From Natronoglomus mannanivorans (lineage in GTDB: Archaea > Halobacteriota > Halobacteria > Halobacteriales > Natrialbaceae), in assembly GCA_025517485.1 (NCBI GenBank), contig JAOPKB010000007.1:1-64000 (forward strand): a stretch of 64,000 nt of DNA, read 5' to 3'. Shown piece by piece: positions 49,881-58,409 of the stretch. Positions within the stretch are counted from its first letter, which is position 1, and every line of letters begins with the position of its first letter. The notes under the pieces were generated by a model. That model worked only from the letters and a program-made list of their open reading frames with translations. It did not search any database and was not told the DNA's origin. Both the position numbers and the translations under genes were made by a program.

Positions 49881-50084
49881 ACCCTCCGGTATCGTGGCTC
49901 GCTCGCGCGCCCTCGTTTTCGTTTTCGTGAACGTGAACGCGCCCGTCGCCGAAGCAGTCCCCGTACGCTTTCGTCTCGCTCGTTCGTGTTCGTCTCCTCC
50001 ATATTCACCGGACGATCGATACTCTCTCGACTCGTCGCGTCCTTCTTTTCACTGGCGGTCCCCGTTCGAGTCGTCTCCCTCTGT
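49881..50084. other. short intergenic, promoter of the MFS gene
   Basis: About 200 bases between the MFS start and the end of the small lipoprotein gene. No gene recognised. Confidence 0.3.
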
Positions 50085-50615
50085 CTACTCCTCGTCGACG
50101 TCGAGTTCGAGACGGGCTACCTCGTTCGTCTCCTCGAGGTGTTCGTGGTCGACAACCAGCACAGCCGGCGGCTGCGTGCCGACGGTGATCGTCGCCTCGT
50201 AGTCGACGCGCCCGGTACACTCCATGCAGACGTCCTCGCCGTCGCTCTCGACGCCGATCGTCACGGTAACCGTTCCGTTCTCGGCGACCACTCCCACCAG
50301 CACGGCCTCGTGACACGGGTTCGGTGCGCGAACGGAGCCAGTGATCGTCGCCCGTCTGGCCTCGAGATCGACGTCGATCGTCGCCTCGCTGGTCCTCCCA
50401 CAGGCGGTCTCGAGCGTCTCGATCGTGGTGTCGGTCACCGGCTCCGTGGTACTCCCATCGTCGTCTGCTGGTCCGGTCGTCTCCCCGTTACCGTCTCCGT
50501 TACTACCGGATCCGGGATCGCCGTTCCCAGCGTTACCGGCCCTGTCTACACAACCCGCGAGTACACCGAAGCCGGCAATAGAACCGACTCGAGTGAGCAC
50601 GAGACGTCGTTTCAT
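50085..50615 (-). CDS. small secreted lipoprotein, unknown
   Basis: 176 aa. N-terminus KRRLVLTRVGSIAGFGVLAGC ends in a lipobox with Cys 22. A Gly/Asn/Asp-rich linker (about 23-65) leads to a beta-sandwich (about 68-170) with paired Cys: ETACGRTSEATIDVDLEARRATITGSVRAPNPCHEA, EDVCMECTGRVDYEATI. The Cys residues may form disulfides or bind metal, which is uncommon in haloarchaeal lipoproteins. Not assigned to a family. Start is the ATG at 50615. Isolated gene next to the tRNA-Arg region. Confidence 0.7.
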   Translation of the reverse strand: MKRRLVLTRVGSIAGFGVLAGCVDRAGNAGNGDPGSGSNGDGNGETTGPADDDGSTTEPVTDTTIETLETACGRTSEATIDVDLEARRATITGSVRAPNPCHEAVLVGVVAENGTVTVTIGVESDGEDVCMECTGRVDYEATITVGTQPPAVLVVDHEHLEETNEVARLELDVDEE

Positions 50616-50806
50616 ACCCTTCTTAGGGGCTCACGTATCAAACACCTTATGATTGGTGAAACGTTACTTTCAGCTTGATCGTTTTCGGGAGACCGGATTC
50701 TGTGGACGAACTCAGTCGCTGAATTCGGTCTCCGGCGGAAAATCGCCAGAGGGCACGACGCGGGTTTCGAAAGGGATTTAAGAGACACTGCTCTACGTTG
50801 AGTTGA

Positions 50807-50879
50807 GTCCTGGTAGGGTAGTGGACTATCCTCTTGGCTTGCGGAGCCAGGGACCGGAGTTCAAATCTCCGTCAGGACG
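50807..50879 (+). tRNA. tRNA-Arg (GCG)
   Basis: A cloverleaf on the plus strand. Acceptor GTCCTGG/TCAGGAC with a G-T pair at the bottom, T-arm CGGAG TTCAAAT CTCCG, anticodon stem TTGGC/GCCAG with loop TTGCGGA giving GCG. G discriminator, no encoded CCA. Its T-stem/acceptor strand is repeated in the next 300 bases. Confidence 0.93.
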
Positions 50880-50895
50880 CTCACTCCGTTCTCGC

Positions 50896-51158
50896 CCTGA
50901 CGTGCTTCACGCTCGCGACTGCTCGCGTGAAACTCCGTCAGGACGTTTTCACCGACACAACAACACCGAGCAGCGCGAGGCGTTCGCGTCGGCGACAATT
51001 CTTATGCGGGTATTTGAGCAGGTAAGTTGCAGCCCGGAACGGCGCTTTGTGCCCCACGCCCGAAACGTCTTCGCGAGTTCGAATCTCCGTCAGGACGCTC
51101 CCATCGTTCTCGACTGACGTGCGTCACGCTCGCGACTGCTCGCGTGACACTCCGTCAG
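50896..51158 (+). repeat. tRNA-Arg 3'-end palindromic repeats
   Basis: Two similar hairpins, 50896-50942 and 51114-51158. Outer arms (cctgacg/cgtcagg; ctgacg/cgtcag) copy the tRNA acceptor strand and its antisense. Inner arms differ by a compensatory change: ttcacgc/gcgtgaa in the first, gtcacgc/gcgtgac in the second, around the same spacer tcgcgactgctc. A further linear copy of the T-arm and acceptor (gagttcgaatctccgtcagg) is at 51075-51094. Confidence 0.75.
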
Positions 51159-51521
51159 GATGTCTTTGTGACTCCAAATCACGAGTGATGCTCTCGTGTA
51201 GCCCATCAGAAACGCGCTGCGTTTCTGTGGCCACCCACAGAAAATCCCCTGATTCGGCTGGTACGACCGTGACAACCTCCTCTCTCGCTTTCGATCCGTG
51301 TTTTTCGAGTCGTTCAGCACTCGGCCCTCGATTATATCTCTCCGAATTCGATAGTTATAAAACATGATCGCGTAATTAGTACGGTGAACGGGGAGAATTC
51401 AAACGGGTGCGGGGGCAGACACTACCGTGTTACGGGTACGGACATACCCGAGACCAGCGAATCGTGTACGGCCCTCTCGCAGCCATAGAGTACCCTCGAT
51501 TACACGCACCTGGAGGACCAG
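51159..51521. other. intergenic, nothing recognised
   Basis: About 360 bases between the tRNA-Arg repeats and the small zinc-finger gene. No convincing protein gene. The region near 51330-51380 is AT-rich. Confidence 0.35.
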
Positions 51522-51674
51522 ATGAGCAATACGAACCCGGACGACACGACTGACGCGCTCGAGTCGGACTTTCTCGAGCCGTGTCCGAGCTGCGGGCGGC
51601 CGACCGTCGGCGTCTGCGTCAAAGGCCCCATGGAACGGTACTCGGTTCCCTGTGGGTGCCAGACACGTCGATAG
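51522..51674 (+). CDS. small Cys-rich zinc-binding protein, 50 aa
   Basis: A short gene starting at ATG 51522, with a good Shine-Dalgarno sequence (tggagga) ending six bases before it. An acidic N-terminus (SNTNPDDTTDALESDFLE) is followed by CPSCGRPTVGVC and PCGCQTRR. Five Cys residues in CxxC and CxC arrangements can bind one zinc ion. Haloarchaea encode many such micro zinc fingers, several linked to regulation. It lies just beyond the 3' end of the RNase P RNA, convergent with it. Confidence 0.72.
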   Translation: MSNTNPDDTTDALESDFLEPCPSCGRPTVGVCVKGPMERYSVPCGCQTRR

Positions 51675-51774
51675 GATACTCGTTTCGCGTAAGTCTCGCT
51701 TCGTCTCGCCTTCTCGAATCCATACTCGCATTCGAACACGTACTCGAGACGGCGTCGTCACTCAACACGAAATA

Positions 51775-52336
51775 CGGGCGAGAGGAGTAAGCCCCCTTCT
51801 GTTCGTCCCGGCATTCGGCTGAGCGTTCGCGTCGCCCGCAGCCGTCACCACGAACGGTGACGGCCGCGGTATTTTCGGGCTACCAGCGACGCGAACTTGC
51901 ACCGGTGAGGGTTCGCCGTTCCATCGATCCTCGGCCGTCGGTGTGTCTGTGACCGCGCCATCTTCGACGGCGTCTGCCGTCTCGTTTCGCGCGGTTCGCG
52001 GTCTCGAACCACGAGCACACTCACACCCTCCTCGCGGCGACTCGTGTCGAGCCGTCTCGAGGCAGTGATCCACCATGAGGATGGTCGAATCACCGTGCCC
52101 TCTGCGGGTTAGCTTCCCTTCCTCGCGGTCGGGGTCGCACGCATCATCGGTCGGGCCGAGACGTGTCGTTTCTGTTCCAGAGCCAGCGGTCTCCCGCTCC
52201 GGACTTGCGCCCGGTCACCCGCCCGAACGGTGGGGGGACTTTCCTCGCGAGCGTGAGCCGACCCGAGGGGTCGGCCCACGTTGTGTAGGCGTACCGTCGC
52301 CGGTACGCCCACCGCGGCAGCCGGGCTCTCTCTCCC
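51775..52336 (-). ncRNA. rnpB: RNase P RNA
   Basis: The minus strand carries the conserved RNase P core elements. Reading 5' to 3' they are gaggaaagtcccccc (CR-I, about 52230), acagaaac (about 52162-52169), gaagggaagctaaccc (about 52105-52120), and near the 3' end agccgaatgccggga followed by acagaaggggg. The ends cggga/gagag pair with ctctcgcccg (P1 stem), which sets the boundaries. The RNA cuts 5' leaders from pre-tRNAs. At about 560 bases it seems longer than typical haloarchaeal versions, with an extra helical region near the middle. Open frames across it are spurious. Confidence 0.9.
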
Positions 52337-52440
52337 GTCTCTCCCTAGTCGCGGTTCCGGGTTAAGTCTCTCGGTGAGACTAAATAGTCGGTCACTCTGA
52401 ATGGAAGCGTTTTAGGTCAGGTAGTTCCATGTACATCCGT

Positions 52441-53043
52441 ATGTCCCAGCGACAGGGCGTCGACATCTCCTACGAAGACGGCGCACGCGCGGTCGAACTC
52501 GCGCGCGAATCCGTCGAATCCTACGTACGACACGGCCAACGAGAACACCCCGGCAGCATGCGCGACGCGTTCTACGAGCGAACCGGCGCGTTCGTCCGAC
52601 TCGAGTCTACCCGCGGGCGTGGCAGCCTCCGTGGCTGTGCCGGCGGCTATCGCACCGGCGAACAGCTCGGTCACGTCATCGTCGACGCGGCTATCGAAGC
52701 TGCGAGCGACGATTCCTGTGGCTCCGAGGTTACACCGTCGGAACTGTCGAATCTCACCGTCTCGGTCTGCGTTGTTCGAAACGTCGTTCTGACCGACGAC
52801 CCGATCGCCGACCTCGAACTCGGTACCCACGGTGTCGCCGTCGATGGGAACGGCCAGAGCGGCTGGCTCTACCCGACAGTCCCCGTCGAGAACGGCTGGA
52901 GCGAACACGAGTACCTCGACCGCACCTGCCGGAAGGCTGGCCTCCCGCCGACCGCGTGGCAAGACGACGAGGTCATCGTCACGCTCTTCGAGGGCCAGGT
53001 CTTCCGCGAGCGCGAAGCCGACGGGAGCGTCGAACAGCTCTAG
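52441..53043 (+). CDS. AMMECR1 domain protein
   Basis: 200 aa from the ATG at 52441, with a TATA-like gttttagg about 28 bases upstream. The AMMECR1 hallmark LRGCAGG appears as GSLRGCAGGYRTGEQLG. Other typical stretches are RDAFYERTGAFVRLES and LYPTVPVENGWSEHEYLDRTCRKAGLPPTAWQDDEV. The domain may catalyse a nucleophilic reaction via the conserved Cys, but no function is established. ATG 52429 is an alternative start. Divergent from rnpB. Confidence 0.93.
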   Translation: MSQRQGVDISYEDGARAVELARESVESYVRHGQREHPGSMRDAFYERTGAFVRLESTRGRGSLRGCAGGYRTGEQLGHVIVDAAIEAASDDSCGSEVTPSELSNLTVSVCVVRNVVLTDDPIADLELGTHGVAVDGNGQSGWLYPTVPVENGWSEHEYLDRTCRKAGLPPTAWQDDEVIVTLFEGQVFREREADGSVEQL

Positions 53044-53261
53044 GAGGTTCGACGCAACTGCGTTCGGCTCGGCACTCGCTGGTTCGTTCCACCTCGATTC
53101 GAGGTTTTAGTACCGACTGTTGTTGTCGTCGTACTGGCTGGGTGAGTGCCTTCACCGCTCGTCACTGGTACTGTCTTTCGACCCCCGTCGCGAGCCATCT
53201 CCGCGCAACCGTTCTCTGATTTCGCACCTTTGTTGTCTCGAGTGCGCTGGGCCGTCTGTCT

Positions 53262-55409
53262 TCACTCGTCGTCTGTCTCTGAATCGTCGTCTCTCTCGCT
53301 TTTGTTTTCGCTTTCGCTCTGAGGCGCTGCCTCGACTCCCCACTCGAGCGAGTCGATGCCCGTAATTTCGAACCGCGCGCCGCCGTCGACACCGTCCGTG
53401 ACGTCGATCTCCCAGCCGTGGGCGGTCACGATCGTCTCGACGATCGAGAGGCCGTACCCGGTGCCGTCGGCTGACGTCGAGTAGCCGGTATCGAAGATGG
53501 CGTCTCGTTTCGGTTCCGGAACGCCCGGGCCCGTGTCTTCGACGGCGAACCAGTCGTCGCCCGCATCGACTCGAACGGTGACGTCGCCGTCACTGGGGCT
53601 GTACTCGAGGGGGTCGTCGGCCTCTGGCCGAGCGCTCGTGCGGTCGTGGTCGACACTGGTTTCGGAATCGTCGCGTGATTCCGAACGGCTGGTGGACCCG
53701 TGTTCCACAGCGTTCCGGAACAGGTTCTCGAGTAACTGGACGGTCCGATCTTCGTCCGCCTGAAACTGAACGTTCGGAATCTGTGTGTTTTCGAGCGTGG
53801 CAGCTTCGGTATCGACGTGACCCCACGCGAACCGCGTGACTCGGCTCAGTTCGACCGTCGTCACGGACCCGATCTCTCGCCCTTCCCGTGCGAGCCACAG
53901 CAGGTCGTCGATGATCCGTTGCATTCGCTCGAGGGTACGGGCGGCTTCGGCGAGGTATCGGTCGGCGTCGTCGGATTCGGTCCTCGCGAGATCGAGATTG
54001 CCGGAGACGACGGCCAACGGGCTCTGAAGGTCGTGAGCGACGATGCTGGAGAATCGTTCGAGTCGTTCGTTCTGTGCGGCGAGCGTTCGTTCGCGGGCTT
54101 TCAGTTCGTCTTGGCGGGAGGCTCGGTCGAGCGCTCGTTCGACGTTCGCCGCGAGGACGTTCGCCAGCGAGACGGTTCGGTCCTCGAAGTCGGCGACGTC
54201 GATCGAGCCGGCGACGAACACGCCGTGGTCGCCCAGCGGGAGGACGAGTTCGCTTCTGATCGACGTCTCCGGGGTTGACGCGTTGGAATCGGTCGTCACG
54301 TCGTCGTACACCTGTGGTCGACCAGTCCGAAAGGCCCTCCAGACGTTCCCGTCGTCCCGTTCGACCATTGGGAACTCGTCGAACAGCTCCTCGCCGTGGC
54401 GTGTTACCGCGGCCGGGACGAGGCGATCGCCCGTCTCGTCGTGGAAGTACACGCCGTTGACCGGCAGCCTGAGGACGTTCCGTGCCGCCTCGGTCGTGAT
54501 ATCGGCGATCTCCTGACGGGTTCGGGCGTTCATGAGCCGACGCGTCGTCTCGTGTAGTGCGCGGAGCTGACACTGCCCTTCGGTCTCGTCGTCGCCCTCG
54601 TGGCCGACGACGGTGATTTCAGCGATCGTCGGCTCGTCGAGGTGATTGTGACAGGTGGCTTCGATCACGGTCCACCGTCCGTCGGCACACTTCACGCGAA
54701 ACTCGGCAGTCGGCACCCACGTCGGGTTCTCGACGAGTTTCCGCACCGTCTCTCGGACTGCATCTCGATCCTCGGGATGGACGAACTCGAGGCCGCGTTC
54801 ATCGAGCAGCTCCGATGGCGTGTACCCGAGTACTTCCTCGACGGAAGGAGCGGCGAAGGTGAACACGCCGTCGTCGTCGACGGCACAGACGAGATCCGAA
54901 CCGTTTTCGACGACGGCCACGGACCGCCGTCGATTCCGTTCGACCCGCGACCGTTCGATCGCGTCGTCGATCCGATCGACGAGGGTCGACCACGGTGACT
55001 CCACCTCGCCACCCGCCCGCACGTAGTCGGCGACGCCCCGTCTGAACGCCTCGACGGCCAGCGCTTCCGACCCCGCGTCTCGAGCCACGAGGACGACCGG
55101 GACGTGTGGTTTTCGTTCGTGGACCGCGTCGACGAACTCGAGTGTGGATTCGGATTCGAACCCGGAGTCGGACTCGAACTCGAACTCGAACTCGAACTCG
55201 CCGTCATCTCCTCCCCGTGAGTCACACTCGTACGCGACACAGGCGATTTCTCGTGTTCGAAGCGTTTTGAGACCGTCCGCTCGAGATGAGGCGGCCACGG
55301 TCGACAGGTGGTCACAGGTCCGTTCGATTCCCGCCGCTCCCGATCGTGTGCTGTCCTGGTCGGCGCCGATATAGAGCACGTGCAACGGGCTATCGTCTCG
55401 AGTCTGCAT
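53262..55409 (-). CDS. sensor histidine kinase (degenerate receiver, PAS, GAF, HisKA, HATPase)
   Basis: 715 aa, soluble. The receiver-like region (1-150) lacks the usual phosphate-accepting Asp and is interrupted by an EFEFEFEFE stretch at about 70-80. A PAS domain (about 165-275) follows, containing EEVLGYTPSELL, then a GAF domain (about 290-435). The H-box is FSSIVAHDLQSPLAVV, with the phosphorylated His near 457. The ATPase has the N-box LFRNAVEHG, G1 EDTGPGVPEPKRDAIFD and G2 GTGYGLSIVETI. There is an extra acidic insertion after the N-box. The partner response regulator is not adjacent, as usual in haloarchaea. Confidence 0.9.
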   Translation of the reverse strand: MQTRDDSPLHVLYIGADQDSTRSGAAGIERTCDHLSTVAASSRADGLKTLRTREIACVAYECDSRGGDDGEFEFEFEFESDSGFESESTLEFVDAVHERKPHVPVVLVARDAGSEALAVEAFRRGVADYVRAGGEVESPWSTLVDRIDDAIERSRVERNRRRSVAVVENGSDLVCAVDDDGVFTFAAPSVEEVLGYTPSELLDERGLEFVHPEDRDAVRETVRKLVENPTWVPTAEFRVKCADGRWTVIEATCHNHLDEPTIAEITVVGHEGDDETEGQCQLRALHETTRRLMNARTRQEIADITTEAARNVLRLPVNGVYFHDETGDRLVPAAVTRHGEELFDEFPMVERDDGNVWRAFRTGRPQVYDDVTTDSNASTPETSIRSELVLPLGDHGVFVAGSIDVADFEDRTVSLANVLAANVERALDRASRQDELKARERTLAAQNERLERFSSIVAHDLQSPLAVVSGNLDLARTESDDADRYLAEAARTLERMQRIIDDLLWLAREGREIGSVTTVELSRVTRFAWGHVDTEAATLENTQIPNVQFQADEDRTVQLLENLFRNAVEHGSTSRSESRDDSETSVDHDRTSARPEADDPLEYSPSDGDVTVRVDAGDDWFAVEDTGPGVPEPKRDAIFDTGYSTSADGTGYGLSIVETIVTAHGWEIDVTDGVDGGARFEITGIDSLEWGVEAAPQSESENKSERDDDSETDDE
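55168..55200. repeat. hexanucleotide repeat in the histidine kinase gene
   Basis: Five near-perfect copies of actcga. Read on the minus strand as coding sequence they give alternating Glu-Phe. The same hexamer occurs in non-coding DNA at 5119-5152. Confidence 0.8.
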
Positions 55410-55517
55410 CTACGGACTCGTCATTGGTTACGAAATTAATTGTTTGGAAAGAAAACTCTCCACACGTCGACGGTTGTCGCCCGCCGACCGATCGGACTCG
55501 TGAGAGCAGCGTCCGGC

Positions 55518-56732
55518 TTATCGATCGTCCGCTCCGAATCCGACAGCCTCCGCGTCTGCCAGACACCGCTCGGACGCCGCCTCGAGGTCGAACTCGCGAA
55601 CGATCTCGCCATCGCGGACGAGAGGCTCGAGAAGCCGGTCGCCGTCGGGGCCGTCCTGCTCTCGGAGCGCGACCTCGTGCCCGCCATCGGGGGTGCGGTA
55701 GACCTCTTTCACTCCCGAGAGCTTGCCTCGTTTCGAGATGGGGTCGCCCTCGTCACCGTCGTCGTCGGACTGCGTCCGACCGCTCGAGGGATCGTCCGAT
55801 CCCTCGCTGATTTCGACGATATCGAGGCTGAAGTCGACGCCGTCGGCGCTCGTGATCGCGCTGCCGACGCCGAAGCCGTCGGCGACGTCGCGCAGTTCTC
55901 GAAGTTCCGCTGGACCGAGACCGCCGCTACAGAAGATGTCGACGTCCTCGTAGCCTCGTTCGTCGAGTTCCCAGCGCACCTCGCGAACGATGTGTCGGAA
56001 GTCGCCGCGACGCGAACTCGTCGTGTCGATTCGGACGCCGTCTAAGTCGTCGCCGAGGGTGTCGGCCGCGAGCAGGCTCTCCGATTTCTCGTCCCAGAAG
56101 GTGTCGACGAGTGCGATTCGTGGGACGTCTTCGGCGACGGCCTCGTCGAAGGCCTCCCAGGCCGCGGGCTGGTTGCCCTCGCCGAAACAGAACATGAGCG
56201 CGTGGGGCATCGTCCCACCGGGCTCGCGACCGAGGATTTCGCCGGCGGCGACGTGGGAGATGCCGTCGAGGCCGGCGAGCAACGCGGCCCGCTCGACGGT
56301 CGACGTGATCGACGGGTGGACGTGGCGAGCGCCGAACGAGAGAACGAGCGACTCCGGCGCGGCGCGACGCGCCTCGAGGGCGGCCGTCGCGAAGCCACTC
56401 GGTTGCGAGAGAAAGCCGAGTAGCGACGTTTCGAGCTCCGCGAAGTCGAGGTACGAGCCCTCGATCCGGAGGACGGGGCCGCCGTCGAACAGCTGGCCAT
56501 CCGGCAGTGCGTCGATGTCGACGGCGCGACCCTCGAACAGTGTCACGACGTCCGCGACGCCGGTGAACACTTCGAAGCTCCCCGTGGGGAACTGGTCGGC
56601 GGTCACTTCGGCGACGACGTGGGGATTCTTTCCCGCGTGCTCGAGGGTCGTCCGGGTGCGTTCGAAGTAGGCGTCCGTCGCCCGGCCCTCGAGGATCGCT
56701 GCCGGTGAGACGGTTCCGAACGGATTCGTCAT
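55518..56732 (-). CDS. pncB: nicotinate phosphoribosyltransferase
   Basis: 404 aa. Family features: the N-terminal SPAAILEGRATDAYFERT, SFGARHVHPSITSTVERAALLAGLDGISHVAAGEILG, GTMPHALMFCFGEGN, ALVDTFWDEKSESL (phosphoribose binding) and the Gly-rich VDIFCSGGLGPAEL near the end of the barrel. It makes nicotinate mononucleotide from nicotinate and PRPP in NAD salvage. An acidic insertion (about 310-330) is typical of haloarchaea. The complementary nicotinamidase is 3.5 kb away on the other strand. ATG start with normal family length. Confidence 0.92.
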   Translation of the reverse strand: MTNPFGTVSPAAILEGRATDAYFERTRTTLEHAGKNPHVVAEVTADQFPTGSFEVFTGVADVVTLFEGRAVDIDALPDGQLFDGGPVLRIEGSYLDFAELETSLLGFLSQPSGFATAALEARRAAPESLVLSFGARHVHPSITSTVERAALLAGLDGISHVAAGEILGREPGGTMPHALMFCFGEGNQPAAWEAFDEAVAEDVPRIALVDTFWDEKSESLLAADTLGDDLDGVRIDTTSSRRGDFRHIVREVRWELDERGYEDVDIFCSGGLGPAELRELRDVADGFGVGSAITSADGVDFSLDIVEISEGSDDPSSGRTQSDDDGDEGDPISKRGKLSGVKEVYRTPDGGHEVALREQDGPDGDRLLEPLVRDGEIVREFDLEAASERCLADAEAVGFGADDR

Positions 56733-56790
56733 ACCTTCGCTTTCCGGTGGAGGGCGAAAAAGGTACGCTTGTCTGTCGTTCGGACGGTCG

Positions 56791-58311
56791 TCAGCCGGTC
56801 GCAGGGACTGTGGGTCCGCTCGTCGAGTGCTCGATCGGCGTGATCGCCGACGGAGCCGGCCCCGTCTCTCCGTCGTGAATCTCCTCGAGGGCGTCGACTG
56901 TTGGCCCGCCGACGACCGTCACGTGCTCACCCTCGTTCGTGACGCGGTAGGCGCCGGCGAAGCCGCTCTCGTCGGGCACGCGGTAGGTGTCTTCCGAAAC
57001 CTGCTCGGCGTCGTGTCGCTCGAGGAGGTCGCGATAGGCGTCTTCGAACTGGGTGGCGTCGCCCTCCGATTTCCAGGCCAGTCGCCAGACGTGGCCGGTC
57101 CGGTCCTCGTCGCCGTCGTGGTAGACGACGAGCGTGTCTCCGGCCCAGCCGTCGGTGACCGGGTGCGAGTAGTTGTACGGCGAGAGTTCGGTCCCGCCCG
57201 CCGTGATCGATCTGTCGAGGACCCCGTTGGCGAAGAGGGTCGCGAACAGCGTCGCCTCACCGACGGTTTCGGTCCGCAGTTCGCCACCGTTCTCACCGCC
57301 TTTCGTGAACGGTTCCCACTCCGATCCGGAGCGATCCTCGATGGGAACGTCGACCGGCTGTACGTCGGGATACCGTTCGGGGTGGACGATCTGTTCGGTA
57401 CTCGTCGGTCGGTTCTCGAAGGCGGCGTCGACGGCTGCCCACTCGCTGGTTTCACTCGCGTTCGCGTTCGCACCCTCACCGACACTCTCGTTCGCACTCC
57501 CGTGACCCCCTCGCTCGTGAAGGTGCTGGACGAACGTCGGTCCCTCCGCGTAGGGCGCGTAAATCGAGAGGTAGAGGCCGACGTTGAACGACTGCTGGGA
57601 CCCGACACCGGGCTCTCGCTCGAGGTGTGGGAGACACTCCCACGTCCCACACCGCTGGTCGTACAGGGAGGGCACGTAGTTCGCTTCGCCCTCGACTAAC
57701 CCGCTCTCGGCTCGCTGTTCGTCGATGGTCGTCGCGCTGCGGGCCAGTCCGAAGTGCTGGTCTTGCAGGGCGTGGACCAGCTCGTGGACCAGCGTGTCGC
57801 GATCGACGGTCACGCTGTCGACCTCGTCGGTGACGAGGACGATCCGACCGCTCGAGTAGTAGCCCTGCACGGAGCCGCCGTACAGCTCGCCGAGCTCGTC
57901 ACTGAACTCCGTCTCGCCGTCGACGACGAACCCCGCGCGCCACAGTTCGTTCGTGTACGGACCGGCCGCGTCTCTGGCCCACGGGTTCTCCTCGCGGTAC
58001 TGGTCTCGACTGACGATCTCGAGACCGACGTCCTCCTGAAACTGCAGGCCGCGAACGACTTCGATCCGGGCCATCGACCGGTACTTGACCGCCTCGAGTT
58101 CGGCCGTGGTGAGTCCCTCACTCGAGTCGAGGTCGAAGGTGTCGTTCGCGGTGTAGTCGTCGACCTCCCCGAGCGGTCGGTCCGAATCGAGCGGTTTCGG
58201 CTCGAGCGTGATCGACGAATCCGTGTCGCCGGTCGGAAGGGCGAGACAGCCCGCGAGAACGGCGAGCACGGTCACGAGGGCGAGGACGACGAACAGCGTG
58301 AAACGGCGCAC
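56791..58311 (-). CDS. Hvo_1808-family surface lipoprotein with HExxH motif
   Basis: 506 aa. N-terminal signal with lipobox LAGC (Cys about 22). The conserved region has RSMARIEVVRGLQFQEDV, then a metalloprotease-like LVHELVHALQDQHFGLARSATT (HExxH at about 180), and LVEGEANYVPSLYDQRC, which supplies a plausible third Glu ligand. Its fold thus resembles gluzincin peptidases, though activity is untested. The C-terminal domain has TLFATLFANGVLDRS, GWAGDTLVVYHD and FEDAYRDLLERH. GTG start at 58311. A paralogue lies directly upstream on the same strand, 98 bases away. Confidence 0.82.
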   Translation of the reverse strand: MRRFTLFVVLALVTVLAVLAGCLALPTGDTDSSITLEPKPLDSDRPLGEVDDYTANDTFDLDSSEGLTTAELEAVKYRSMARIEVVRGLQFQEDVGLEIVSRDQYREENPWARDAAGPYTNELWRAGFVVDGETEFSDELGELYGGSVQGYYSSGRIVLVTDEVDSVTVDRDTLVHELVHALQDQHFGLARSATTIDEQRAESGLVEGEANYVPSLYDQRCGTWECLPHLEREPGVGSQQSFNVGLYLSIYAPYAEGPTFVQHLHERGGHGSANESVGEGANANASETSEWAAVDAAFENRPTSTEQIVHPERYPDVQPVDVPIEDRSGSEWEPFTKGGENGGELRTETVGEATLFATLFANGVLDRSITAGGTELSPYNYSHPVTDGWAGDTLVVYHDGDEDRTGHVWRLAWKSEGDATQFEDAYRDLLERHDAEQVSEDTYRVPDESGFAGAYRVTNEGEHVTVVGGPTVDALEEIHDGETGPAPSAITPIEHSTSGPTVPATG

Positions 58312-58409
58312 GAGCGGACATTGGAGCGAGGAGAAAAAGCGCTTGTGTCCTCGTCAGAACTATGGTTCGTTTTCGCGCGGTCGGTTGCCGCCGGGTGATC
58401 AGGGTTCGT

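Noticed and set aside
51090..51365. 91-codon minus-strand frame next to the tRNA-Arg repeats
   Set aside because: It runs through the palindromic repeats and its composition is strongly basic; not supported as a gene.
51762..52365. Open frames on both strands across the RNase P RNA
   Set aside because: The conserved RNase P elements explain the sequence; the frames have basic, non-haloarchaeal composition.
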